This document shows positions 49,839 through 62,135 of a DNA stretch of 64,000 bases, in pieces. The notes below the pieces were generated by a model. The model was not told where the DNA came from. It made no database searches and saw only the letters and a list, made by a program, of their open reading frames with translations. This DNA is from Magicicada septendecula (lineage: Eukaryota > Arthropoda > Insecta > Hemiptera > Cicadidae), in NCBI GenBank assembly GCA_034769895.1, contig JAWRYS010001452.1, forward strand, positions 1 to 64,000, in the 5' to 3' direction. Every line of letters starts with the position of its first letter. Position 1 is the first letter of the stretch. The position numbers and the translations under genes were made by a program.

Positions 49839-50251
49839 TACTTCGTTTCTTTGCTGAATTTCCTCATCAATCGTTGTTGTAATGTTTCATTATTCTTGTT
49901 AATGGTTTGTCTCAATTCTTCCTTCTGTTTCTGAAAATTGTCCTCCTGTTTTTTAAAATTTTCACTTGTTTCTTCCTTCTGTTTCTGAAAATTTTCGTTT
50001 GTTTCTCTCTTCATTCCGTCAAATTTATTGGTCATATTATTCATCATCTCCATTAATTTTAGTATGTTCGGGTCTCCTCTAACTTCTCCCTTGTCGCCCG
50101 CCTGTAATTCCATTTCTTCGTCTTGTGTTGGTTCTGTTGTGGTTATTGTTGTCTCCACTTCTTCAATCGGTGCTCCTTCCTCTTCTTCCCCTCTATTTTC
50201 TTCCATCTCCTTCTCCTTTGCCAACTTCTTTCCTAAATCTCTTGTGTGCAT
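49835..50251 (-). CDS. gag: Gag-like coiled-coil protein, unit 9
   Basis: Has Lys82 to Arg and the terminal Asn to Tyr change, both shared with unit 11. Confidence 0.55.
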   Translation of the reverse strand: MHTRDLGKKLAKEKEMEENRGEEEEGAPIEEVETTITTTEPTQDEEMELQAGDKGEVRGDPNILKLMEMMNNMTNKFDGMKRETNENFQKQKEETSENFKKQEDNFQKQKEELRQTINKNNETLQQRLMRKFSKETKY

Positions 50252-50599
50252 CCTGATCTCCTTTCGTGACCGCCGCTAGAACTTCGTATCTTCCTTTTTT
50301 CAAGCCCCATGTTGGGCGCCAATTTATAACCTACCGTTCGCGAATGTCCTGCCTACTTCAAGCCCCGCGATGGAAGCCAATTTATAACCAAACTCGTGTC
50401 TCGTGTCCCCTCGTATACCTCTGTAAAATATAACAGTGTGTCTGCGTGCGAAAATGTGTCTGTGTTTCTTACCACTGCGTCCTCGTACGGCGATGTACTT
50501 CACGATGTTTGGGCCCGTAGCGAACGTACTGGGGACCAGGTATCGTGGTTCCCGATTTGAGTTTCAAACGTAGTGGATTATCTCCGGGTGGCGCCAAAT

Positions 50600-53332
50600 T
50601 GTTTATAGAAAACAATTAAAATGATTTGCTTATCAATGTTCTATTTGAACGAGGCGACGAATTCAATCTGTCCCGCCCTTTCTCAATTTCGTGTCAATCG
50701 AGACAGCGGTTGCTGGATTCGCTACTTGAGCGCTCGCCGTCGCATTGGAAACCTTCACTATACATTATATTTTTAAACATACACTTTGCTAATAGAAATA
50801 AGACACGAGTTAACACACACAGTATAAATTTATTATTAATTGGAAGTTAGTATTTTATAGACACAAGTTGTAATTAGTTTGTTCATATATAATTCTGCAC
50901 CGGATAATTCTTTATAAGACTCTTACTCAAGGTTAAACGATTGACTTTTGAATACAAATAAACAGTAATGGCGATTTATTTCGCCGATCAACAAATATTT
51001 TGGTCGACGTTTGTGGGTTGTTTGGATCACGTTAAAAGGTTCAGATGCAGTTACAACATTAAAAATACACAACCTTACAATGTTTTTTCCTTATGTAGGA
51101 TAATGTGTAGTGGTAATTGTTTTGTTTAAGTGTCATACAAGATGTTTATAAGTCGTACATAAATATGAGTAGTTCTATAGTTAACAAAATTTTCAGTGAT
51201 ATAATTTTATGGATCAATCGTTGTAAGAGAATAAAAATGATTTAGTGGTATTCAAAATACATTGAGAAATGGTCAAAGTGCGTTTATTTTTTGGAAGTTG
51301 AAATAATTTAACTGATACTTAACAGCCTTGCAGTACGGTATTATTCGGGATGAAGAGAAGGAAGGATTATGGCTTCAATATTGTTCCTGTGTACTTTATT
51401 CGAGCTTCGGCATCTTTTTCACAGTGGGTTGGACTTATTTGGATATTTCATATTGAGTTAAACGTCTTCTCCCTCTGGAAATGGTATTCTGCATCCATCA
51501 GGCTTCTGTACTCTCAATTTCTACACTTTGTTTTACTTCTAAGATGTCTCAAACGTTAAAAGGTGTTGTACAGACGATTCGCGTCTGGCTTGCGATAGCG
51601 TCACTTTCCAAGTAAATGTATTTAACGGTAATTACCTCGTTAAACGGCCGTTCCCATGGTTACGTGTTTGCTCTCATTGGGTGAGCTCAATATTAGTACA
51701 TTGTTATCAATTTTCGAATTTCTTTCAAATCTTCCCATATCTTCGGACTTTCTTCCTCCTCTTATCTTCCTTCTGAGTTAATATCTAAATGCACTGTCAT
51801 TTATATTTTCTCACAACGATTATTTTGGTACCCCACAATATTGGGTTTTATCAAGTTTTTTTAAGTTCACAATTAATTTCATACTTACTAATCACATTTC
51901 TTTGTTTATATAATTCCTTAATTTAATATTTGGTTTTTAATAATAACTACTATTCATCCTTGATGAATTAGTCACATTGGATTTGTCCATTACATGGTGA
52001 TTTTTATACAATTAGTAATTGTTTATGTTTGACCGTTAGGCCTGTTTCACATTTAAGTAGCCATTACTGGATTTTTGTGGCTTCATACACAACATATTTC
52101 ATTGAGTCCCAAATTGTTATTTTGCATTTATAATTAGGTTTAATGTATCTGGATGTGTTTTAATTAGTAACAACTGTGTTATTCAATCTTACTTGCTAAT
52201 TATTTGCTATTCATTTCCAATATAAAATAAAACATCTAGGCCTATGGTCTGTATAACTCTTACAGCCATATCCATTTCATAACTAACAGTTTATATAATT
52301 CATTATTTCTTATTTGTTGTTCTGGTGCTAAACAATCTCACCTCTATTGAACTTTTTCCATTAAACTCACCTTATAACATGGGTATTGGATACAAACTTA
52401 TTTTCTAATGCTTTTTTCTCTCCCTTCCATATTAACACCATCTAATTACTTTTCTTTGTGAAACACACCTTTAAACTTTTACAATACATTTTTAAGTTAT
52501 AACAATATTCTTTACTAGTCATCACAGTGAATATCACTACTTAGTGTTCATTATTCACTGATTAAATGTTCTATCCTAAATACTATTCATTGCAACTTGT
52601 TAAATGTTATTGTTCACTCTTAAAATTAAAACATATTGTTCACTATTAAAACTAAAACATAAGTAATTTTACTAAGTCTTTACCTTAGCCTACTCTCCTC
52701 TTACTATTTGTATGATAGACAATATTTGTATTTATTTTTCACTAGCACTTTCTTAAATTATTTAGTGTTCATTATAATTTATTTAGTGTTTCTTTAGTAT
52801 TATATCACTCTAGTATAAATCACTTTCACTAATTCAACTTCCATTTATTTCTCATCATTTTATTCTCTTTCTCTACACACTATCTATATAACATTATTAA
52901 TATTGTGTCTTTCTTAGTTAACAAATTACATATATCCCTAACTCTTTTGGTTAGTGTATTTTTATACATTGTTTCATATTACTGACGGTTCATAATTGTC
53001 ATTTTATCAATACTAACATTCATTAATAGTTTTGGTTCTTAACCGAATTTCATTGTCTTTATTACTTTGGGTTACATTATTTCTCCCTTTTCTGTTTTTC
53101 ATTACTTGTCTAGTTTTCTTGATGCGTTTCATCTTGTTTTCTTCCTCATGGGTTTGTTCTCTCTTGGTTTTCATTCTTCTTCTCCTTCCTTCGTCTTGTT
53201 TTCTTTATTTTGATTTCTTAGCTGGTTTCTCAACTGGTTTCTCAATTGGCCAATCTCTGGGGTTGGGTCAATGTCGTTTGTCTGTCAGTCTATCATTTTA
53301 GTTTCTTTGTTAATCACTTTCAGTTTATTACA
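50600..53332 (-). repeat. Putative LTR shared by units 9 and 10
   Basis: The unit 9 portion has 'gagacagcgg' near 50700, which removes a plus-strand stop, and the 'gagtagttc' deletion near 51166. The unit 10 portion has the 'cactattaaa' variant. Confidence 0.55.
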
Positions 53333-54741
53333 CCTCCTCCTTCCATGATAATTACCTTTTATATATTTTTTACTATCCACATAATTTATTTATTCAAACA
53401 TAATATCATTTAGCATTTTTTATACATACTTATTGTTATCAAAATTTATCTGAATTTGGTGATGTATATAATGCTCTCCCACCAAAATTGATCATTTTAT
53501 AAAACGTGATTCTAAGTTTGATGAAATTATCAATTGTATCGTATCATTTTCTTCTTAAACTCTCCTGCTTCTCACTCGATTTTTTATGCTTAATTCTGTA
53601 TCTTTTATTTCCTTTCTCCTGATTCTTTTCTTCGTCATTTTTTCTTATTGCGAACTGGCTTATTGATTTTATATTATAAATTATTCCCTATAAATCTTAT
53701 TTTCCCTAACTATCTTTACTCTGTAGTTGCAATCGATTCGGATGGGCTCTATTGGCTTACCTAACTCCGTCGTTCAAAACTACTCTTATTCTGAGATCAG
53801 GGGAACATCATCCCTGCTCAGTAAAATGATTGCTGGACTTATTCAACAGTCAATCTCAATTAATGAATCTTAAATATAGTCATCTCGTGACTCAACATAA
53901 TAATAATAATCATAACATTTGTTGGGAATCTTTTACCTTTGTACTTCATTATTGCTCAGTTCGAGTCATATATTTTTTCATCTTTCTTTATAGATACTAC
54001 TTGATAATACTTGAAGCATTGCTTTTTATTGATGCAATTCACATTTTTATTCATTTTTAATTACTTTTCGTTTCATCTCAATTCATATTACAACTCTTAG
54101 AATGTTTGTTTTATTTATTTCGTTTTTTGATCATTGGTTTTCTTAATCTTACTTCCATTTCTTTCTAAATAGTATTGGAAGTTGGTCATTTTGATTGATA
54201 GTATTTTTTTTTCATAACTTTTTAAATATCCTAGTAAGTTAGTGTTTCTTACTAGTTGGGAATGTTTTTAGCTTATTCCTTTATAGTATGTTTTGCTTTT
54301 TTGTGCCTTACATTTTGGCTAAAGATTATTGTAACTTAATCTTATTTTGTTAGGAATGTTTTGTAACTTCACTCCATTATTATTAATTTTTATTCAACGA
54401 TTATAGTAAGTTATTGTTTTTTACTTTATGTGGATTCTTGGTAATTTTATTTCTCCCTTTTTTATGATTGGTCTAAAATATTCTCGAATTATCTGTGTAA
54501 GCTGTCCTTACATAACTTTTTTGAATTTTGAAATTCATTTTTTATATATATTTTTTCATTATTATTTATCAGTAAACTTTCTTGCTGAGATTATTCTTCC
54601 TTTTTATTCCAACTAACTTGGTGGGCCTTTTTAAATTGAATTCTTTTCAATTAAGTTTGATCGTCATAGTACTTTTTAAACTACTTAGGTAGGTTATCAT
54701 GAAATCAGTCCCCTTTTCCTCGGCGTTTATCTTCACTTGGT

Positions 54742-55605
54742 TTACCCATGGTCCATCATTTCCTCTGCATTTGTGGTTCGGATAACCTTGGTGTATAGAA
54801 CTATTTTCTTCCTTGTTATATAGGTTTCTTCTGTTTTGTACCATGATTCTTCTAATATCATATGTTCAGTGGTAACCATGACTGCTTCCCTCATTTTATT
54901 ACGTGTTTCTTTATTCAGCATTTCTATTTCTAGTACACTCAAGTGTGTTAGATACCTTCTTGATTTGTGACACCCTATCTTGTTGTGAGTCCTGTCAATT
55001 TTGTGTGATTTCCATTTTCTTATTGATTTGTTGAAGTTTTCCTCTGCTGGTTGGTTGTGAATTCCTTCTATAATTTCTTTCAAGGTCCTCCTACAATCTT
55101 TATATCTCATTAATTTGCTTTGGTCGGTAAGGGGTAAATTGAACACATCAATTAGTCCGTTCTTCATCATCTCCACTTCTTCTCTTGTTTTTAGTAGTTT
55201 CTTTTTATATATTTTTCCTATTTCCTTTGTTTTCTTGATCTTCTTAATTATTCGGTTCTTCTTTACTCTTCTCAGGTTGGTTTTTGTGTGCTTAATTTTC
55301 TCATTGTTTTTGTTATCTTTATTCCCAGAAAACAATACACCTTTGTCTTCTTTATTCTTCATTTCTCCATTGATACCGTCAGAAGTGTTGTATAGTGTTT
55401 CATTCAATTGTGTGAAACCACTATCTACTGTTTCATCAAGTTGATCTGCTGGGTATCTTGTCTCTTCCCATTTTTTATTCATCTCCGTTTTTGTCTGGTT
55501 GCTTTCTTTACGACATCCTTTGAAAATTAGTCTTATTTTCTGCTTCATTTCTTCTTTATTTTTCTCGTGGTCCTTCTCCAGCTGTTCCCTCAATTCTTCC
55601 TTCAA
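54742..55605 (-). CDS. Second gag-like frame, unit 10
   Basis: Full-length frame with private Gln to Lys (EEMKQKIR) and Ile to Val (LSVLE) changes. Confidence 0.4.
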   Translation of the reverse strand: MKEELREQLEKDHEKNKEEMKQKIRLIFKGCRKESNQTKTEMNKKWEETRYPADQLDETVDSGFTQLNETLYNTSDGINGEMKNKEDKGVLFSGNKDNKNNEKIKHTKTNLRRVKKNRIIKKIKKTKEIGKIYKKKLLKTREEVEMMKNGLIDVFNLPLTDQSKLMRYKDCRRTLKEIIEGIHNQPAEENFNKSIRKWKSHKIDRTHNKIGCHKSRRYLTHLSVLEIEMLNKETRNKMREAVMVTTEHMILEESWYKTEETYITRKKIVLYTKVIRTTNAEEMMDHG

Positions 55606-56018
55606 TTCTTCGTTTCTTTGCTGAATTTCCTCATCAATCGTTGTTGTAATGTTTCATTATTCTTGTTAATGGTTTGTCTCAATTCTTCCTTCTGTTTCTG
55701 AAAATTGTCCTCCTGTTTTTTAAAATTTTCACTTGTTTCTTCCTTCTGTTTCTGAAAATTTTCGTTTGTTTCTTTCTTCATTCCGTCAAATTTATTGGTC
55801 ATATTATTCATCATCTCCATTAATTTTAGTATGTTCGGGTCTCCTCTAACTTCTCCCTTGTCGCCCGCCTGTAATTCCATTTCTTCGTCTTGTGTTGGTT
55901 CTGTTGTGGTTATTGTTGTCTCCACTTCTTCAATCGGTGCTCCTTCCTCTTCTTCCCCTCTATTTTCTTCCATCTCCTTCTCCTTTGCCAACTTCTTTCC
56001 TAAATCTCTTGTGTGCAT
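55602..56018 (-). CDS. gag: Gag-like coiled-coil protein, unit 10
   Basis: Protein identical to unit 1, and therefore lacking the two changes found in both neighbouring units. Confidence 0.55.
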   Translation of the reverse strand: MHTRDLGKKLAKEKEMEENRGEEEEGAPIEEVETTITTTEPTQDEEMELQAGDKGEVRGDPNILKLMEMMNNMTNKFDGMKKETNENFQKQKEETSENFKKQEDNFQKQKEELRQTINKNNETLQQRLMRKFSKETKN

Positions 56019-56366
56019 CCTGATCTCCTTTCGTGACCGCCGCTAGAACTTCGTATCTTCCTTTTTTCAAGCCCCATGTTGGGCGCCAATTTATAACCTA
56101 CCGTTCGCGAATGTCCTGCCTACTTCAAGCCCCGCGATGGAAGCCAATTTATAACCAAACTCGTGTCTCGTGTCCCCTCGTATACCTCTGTAAAATATAA
56201 CAGTGTGTCTGCGTGCGAAAATGTGTCTGTGTTTCTTACCACTGCGTCCTCGTACGGCGATGTACTTCACGATGTTTGGGCCCGTAGCGAACGTACTGGG
56301 GACCAGGTATCGTGGTTCCCGATTTGAGTTTCAAACGTAGTGGATTATCTCCGGGTGGCGCCAAAT

Positions 56367-59101
56367 TGTTTATAGAAAACAATTAAAATGGTTTGCTTAT
56401 CAATGTTCTATTTGAACGAGGCGACGAATTCAATCTGTCCCGCCCTTTCTCAATTTCGTGTCAATCCAGATAGCGGTTGCTGGATTCGCTACTTGAGCGC
56501 TCGCCGTCGCATTGGAAACCTTCACTATACATTATATTTTTAAACATACACTTTGCTAATAGAAATAAGACACGAGTTAACACACACAGTATAAATTTAT
56601 TATTAATTGGAAGTTAGTATTTTATAGACACAAGTTGTAATTAGTTTGTTCATATATAATTCTGCACCGGATAATTCTTTATAAGACTCTTACTCAAGGT
56701 TAAACGATTGACTTTTGAATACAAATAAACAGTAATGGCGATTTATTTCGCCGATCAACAAATATTTTGGTCGACGTTTGTGGGTTGTTTGGATCACGTT
56801 AAAAGGTTCAGATGCAGTTACAACATTAAAAATACACAACCTTACAATGTTTTTTCCTTATGTAGGATAATGTGTAGTGGTAATTGTTTTGTTTAAGTGT
56901 CATACAAGATGTTTATAAGTCGTACATAAATATGAGTTTAGTTCTATAGTTAACAAAATTTTCAGTGATATAATTTTATGGATCAATCCTTGTAAGAGAA
57001 TAAAAATGATTTAGTGGTATTCAAAATACATTGAGAAATGGTCAAAGTGCGTTTATTTTTTGGAAGTTGAAATAATTTAACTGATACTTAACAGCCTTGC
57101 AGTACGGTATTATTCGGGATGAAGAGAAGGAAGGATTATGGCTTCAATATTGTTCCTGTGTACTTTATTCGAGCTTCGGCATCTTTTTCACAGTGGGTTG
57201 GACTTATTTGGATATTTCATATTGAGTTAAACGTCTTCTCCCTTTGGAAATGGTATTCTGCATCCATCAGGCTTCTGTACTCTCAATTTCTACACTTTGT
57301 TTTACTTCTAAGATGTCTCAAACGTTAAAAGGTGTTGTATAGACGATTCGCGTCTGGCTTGCGATAGCGTCACTTTCCAAGTAAATGTATTTAACGGTAA
57401 TTACCTCGTTAAACGGCCGTTCCCATGGTTACGTGTTTGCTCTCATTGGGTGAGCTCAATATTAGTACATTGTTATCAATTTTCGAATTTCTTTCAAATC
57501 TTCCCATATCTTCGGACTTTCTTCCTCCTCTTATCTTCCTTCTGAGTTAATATCTAAATGCACTGTCATTTATATTTTCTCACAACGATTATTTTGGTAC
57601 CCCACAATATTGGGTTTTATCAAGTTTTTTTAAGTTTACAATTAATTTCATACTTACTAATCACATTTCTTTGTTTATATAATTCCTTAATTTAATATTT
57701 GGTTTTTAATAATAACTACTATTCATCCTTGATGAATTAGTCACATTGGATTTGTCCATTACATGGTGATTTTTATACAATTAGTAATTGTTTATGTTTG
57801 ACCGTTAGGCCTGTTTCACATTTAAGTAGCCATTACTGGATTTTTGTGGCTTCATACACAACATATTTCATTGAGTCCCAAATTGTTATTTTGCATTTAT
57901 AATTAGGTTTAATGTATCTGGATGTGTTTTAATTAGTAACAACTGTGTTATTCAATCTTACTTGCTAATTATTTGCTATTCATTTCCAATATAAAATAAA
58001 ACATCTAGGCCTATGGTCTGTATAACTCTTACAGCCATATCCATTTCATAACTAACAGTTTATATAATTCATTATTTCTTATTTGTTGTTCTGGTGCTAA
58101 ACAATCTCACCTCTATTGAACTTTTTCCATTAAACTCACCTTATAACATGGGTATTGGATACAAACTTATTTTCTAATGCTTTTTTCTCTCCCTTCCATA
58201 TTAACACCATCTAATTACTTTTCTTTGTGAAACACACCTTTAAACTTTTACAATACATTTTTAAGTTATAACAATATTCTTTACTAGTCATCACAGTGAA
58301 TATCACTACTTAGTGTTCATTATTCACTGATTAAATGTTCTATCCTAAATACTATTCATTGCAACTTGTTAAATGTTATTGTTCACTCTTAAAATTAAAA
58401 CATATTGTTCACTCTTAAAACTAAAACATAAATAATTTTACTAAGTCTTTACCTTAGCCTACTCTCCTCTTACTATTTGTATGATAGACAATATTTGTAT
58501 TTATTTTTCACTAGCACTTTCTTAAATTATTTAGTGTTCATTATAATTTATTTAGTGTTTCTTTAGTATTATATCACTCTAGTATAAATCACTTTCACTA
58601 ATTCAACTTCCATTTATTTCTCATCATTTTATTCTCTTTCTCTACACACTATCTATATAACATTATTAATATTGTGTCTTTCTTAGTTAACAAATTACAT
58701 ATATCCCTAACTCTTTTGGTTAGTGTATTTTTATACATTGTTTCATATTACTGACGGTTCATAATTGTCATTTTATCAATACTAACATTCATTAATAGTT
58801 TTGGTTCTTAACCGAATTTCATTGTCTTTATTACTTTGGGTTACATTATTTCTCCCTTTTCTGTTTTTCATTACTTGTCTAGTTTTCTTGATGCGTTTCA
58901 TCTTGTTTTCTTCCTCATGGGTTTGTTCTCTCTTGGTTTTCATTCTTCTTCTCCTTCCTTCGTCTTGTTTTCTTTATTTTGATTTCTTAGCTGGTTTCTC
59001 AACTGGTTTCTCAATTGGCCAATCTCTGGGGTTGGGTCAATGTCGTTTGTCTGTCAGTCTATCATTTTAGTTTCTTTGTTAATCACTTTCAGTTTATTAC
59101 A
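56367..59101 (-). repeat. Putative LTR shared by units 10 and 11
   Basis: The unit 10 portion has private changes near 56466 and at about 57339, the latter turning the first C of the small hairpin stem to T. Both duplications are present in the unit 11 portion. Confidence 0.55.
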
Positions 59102-60510
59102 CCTCCTCCTTCCATGATAATTACCTTTTATTTATTTTTTACTATCCACTTAATTTATTTATTCAAACATAATATCATTTAGCATTTTTTATACATACTT
59201 ATTGTTACCAAATTTATCTGAATTTGGTGATGTTATATAATGCTCTCCCACCAAAATTGATCATTTTATAAAACGTGATTCTAAGTTTGATGAAATTATC
59301 AATTGTATCGTATCATTTTCTTCTTAAACTCTCCTGCTTCTCACTCGATTTTTTATGCTTAATTCTGTATCTTTTATTTCCTTTCTCCTGATTCTTTTCT
59401 TCGTCATTTTTTCTTATTGCGAACTGGCTTATTGATTTTATATTATAAATTATTCCCTATAAATCTTATTTTCCCTAACTATCTTTACTCTGTAGTTGCA
59501 ATCGATTCGGATGGGCTCTATTGGCTTACCTAACTCCGTCGTTCAAAACTACTCTTATTCTGAGATCAGGGGAACATCATCCCTGCTCAGTAAAATGATT
59601 GCTGGACTTATTCAACAGTCAATCTCAATTAATGAATCTTAAATATAGTCATCTCGTGACTCAACATAATAATAATAATCATAACATTTGTTGGGAATCT
59701 TTTACCTTTGTACTTCATTATTGCTCAGTTCGAGTCATATATTTTTTCATCTTTCTTTATAGATACTACTTGATAATACTTGAAGCATTGCTTTTTATTG
59801 ATACAATTCACATTTTTATTCATTTTTAATTACTTTTCGTTTCATCTCAATTCATATTACAACTCTTAGAATGTTTGTTTTATTTATTTCGTTTTTCGAT
59901 CATTGGTTTTCTTAATTTTACTTCCATTTCTTTCTAAATAGTATTGGAAGTTGGTCATTTTGATTGATAGTATTTTTTTTTCATAACTTTTTAAATGTCC
60001 TAGTAAGTTAGTGTTTCTTACTAGTTGGGAATGTTTTTAGCTTATTCCTTTATAGTATGTTTTGCTTTTTTGTGCCTTACATTTTGGCTAAAGATTATTG
60101 TAACTTAATCTTATTTTGTTAGGAATGTTTTGTAACTTCACTCCATTATTATTAATTTTTATTCAAAGATTATAGTAAGTTATTGTTTTTTACTTTATGT
60201 GGATTCTTGGTAATTTTATTTCTCCCTTTTTTATGATTGGTCTAAAATATTCTCGAATTATCTGTGTAAGCTGTCCTTACATAACTTTTTTGAATTTTGA
60301 AATTCATTTTTTATATATATTTTTTCATTATTATTTATCAGTAAACTTTCTTGCTGAGATTATTCTTCCTTTTTATTCCAACTAACTTGGTGGGCCTTTT
60401 TAAATTGAATTCTTTTCAATTAAGTTTGATCGTCATAGTACTTTTTAAACTACTTAGGTAGGTTATCATGAAATCAGTCCCCTTTTCCTCGGCGTTTATC
60501 TTCACTTGGT

Positions 60511-61374
60511 TTACCCATGGTCCATCATTTCCTCTGCTTTTGTGGTTCGGATAACCTTGGTGTATAGAACTATTTTCTTCCTTGTTATATAGGTTTCTTC
60601 TGTTTTGTACCATGATTCTTCTAATATCATATGTTCAGTGGTAACCATGACTGCTTCCCTCATTTTATTACGTGTTTCTTTATTCAACATTTCTATTTCT
60701 AGTATACTCAAGTGTGTTAGATACCTTCTTGATTTGTGACACCCTATCTTGTTGTGAGTCCTGTCAATTTTGTGTGATTTCCATTTTCTTATTGATTTGT
60801 TGAAGTTTTCCTCTGCTGGTTGGTTGTGAATTCCTTCTATAATTTCTTTCAAGGTCCTCCTACAATCTTTATATCTCATTAATTTGCTTTGGTCGGTAAG
60901 GGGTAAATTGAACACATCAATTAGTCCGTTCTTCATCATCTCCACTTCTTCTCTTGTTTTTAGTAGTTTCTTTTTATATATTTTTCCTATTTCCTTTGTT
61001 TTCTTGATTTTCCTAATTATTCGGTTCTTCTTTACTCTTCTCAGGTTGGTTTTTGTGTGCTTAATTTTCTCATTGTTTTTGTTATCTTTATTCCCAGAAA
61101 ACAATACACCTTTGTCTTCTTTATTCTTCATTTCTCCATTGATACCGTCAGAAGTGTTGTATAGTGTTTCATTCAATTGTGTGAAACCACTATCTACTGT
61201 TTCATCAAGTTGATCTGCTGGGTATCTTGTCTCTTCCCATTTTTTATTCATCTCCGTTTTTGTCTGGTTGCTTTCTTTACGACATCCTTTGAAAATTAGT
61301 CTTATTTGCTGCTTCATTTCTTCTTTATTTTTCTCGTGGTCCTTCTCCAGCTGTTCCCTCAATTCTTCCTTCAA
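60511..61374 (-). CDS. Second gag-like frame, unit 11
   Basis: As unit 9, with one further private Lys to Arg change (IIRKIKK). Confidence 0.4.
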   Translation of the reverse strand: MKEELREQLEKDHEKNKEEMKQQIRLIFKGCRKESNQTKTEMNKKWEETRYPADQLDETVDSGFTQLNETLYNTSDGINGEMKNKEDKGVLFSGNKDNKNNEKIKHTKTNLRRVKKNRIIRKIKKTKEIGKIYKKKLLKTREEVEMMKNGLIDVFNLPLTDQSKLMRYKDCRRTLKEIIEGIHNQPAEENFNKSIRKWKSHKIDRTHNKIGCHKSRRYLTHLSILEIEMLNKETRNKMREAVMVTTEHMILEESWYKTEETYITRKKIVLYTKVIRTTKAEEMMDHG

Positions 61375-61787
61375 TACTTCGTTTCTTTGCTGAATTTCCT
61401 CATCAATCGTTGTTGTAATGTTTCATTATTCTTGTTAATGGTTTGTCTCAATTCTTCCTTCTGTTTCTGAAAATTGTCCTCCTGTTTTTTAAAATTTTCA
61501 CTTGTTTCTTCCTTCTGTTTCTGAAAATTTTCGTTTGTTTCTCTCTTCATTCCGTCAAATTTATTGGTCATATTATTCATCATCTCCATTAATTTTAGTA
61601 TGTTCGGGTCTCCTCTAACTTCTCCCTTGTCGCCCGCCTGTAATTCCATTTCTTCGTCTTGTGTTGGTTCTGTTGTGGTTATTGTTGTCTCCACTTCTTC
61701 AATCGGTGCTCCTTCCTCTTCTTCCCCTCTATTTTCTTCCATCTCCTTCTCCTTTGCCAACTTCTTTCCTAAATCTCTTGTGTGCAT
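61371..61787 (-). CDS. gag: Gag-like coiled-coil protein, unit 11
   Basis: Identical to the unit 9 protein (Arg82, terminal Tyr). Confidence 0.55.
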   Translation of the reverse strand: MHTRDLGKKLAKEKEMEENRGEEEEGAPIEEVETTITTTEPTQDEEMELQAGDKGEVRGDPNILKLMEMMNNMTNKFDGMKRETNENFQKQKEETSENFKKQEDNFQKQKEELRQTINKNNETLQQRLMRKFSKETKY

Positions 61788-62135
61788 CCTGATCTCCTTT
61801 CGTGACCGCCGCTAGAACTTCGTATCTTCCTTTTTTCAAGCCCCATGTTGGGCGCCAATTTATAACCTACCGTTCGCGAATGTCCTGCCTACTTCAAGCC
61901 CCGCGATGGAAGCCAATTTATAACCAAACTCGTGTCTCGTGTCCCCTCGTATACCTCTGTAAAATATAACAGTGTGTCTGCGTGCGAAAATGTGTCTGTG
62001 TTTCTTACCACTGCGTCCTCGTACGGCGATGTACTTCACGATGTTTGGGCCCGTAGCGAACGTACTGGGGACCAGGTATCGTGGTTCCCGATTTGAGTTT
62101 CAAACGTAGTGGATTATCTCCGGGTGGCGCCAAAT

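Larger units (their letters stand above)
46051..51817. repeat. Tandem unit 9 (5767 bp)
   Basis: Near-identical to unit 11, two units downstream. Shared markers include 'ccacttaattt' near 47611, 'ttaccaaattt' near 47669, 'ttttcgatc' near 48357, 'tctctcttc' near 50004, 'gagacagcgg' near 50700 and 'gagtagttc' near 51166. Unit 10 has none of these. Confidence 0.97.
51818..57586. repeat. Tandem unit 10 (5769 bp)
   Basis: Differs from both neighbours at most of the markers that unite units 9 and 11, and is closer to unit 7 there. Private changes include 'gatgtatata' (1-bp deletion near 53464), 'ccagatagcgg' near 56466, and Gln to Lys and Ile to Val changes in the second frame. Confidence 0.97.

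Noticed and set aside
50626..50850. 74-aa plus-strand frame found only in units 9 and 11
   Set aside because: It exists only because a T to C change removed a stop. It covers leader and LTR sequence and is best used as a marker of the unit 9/11 subtype.
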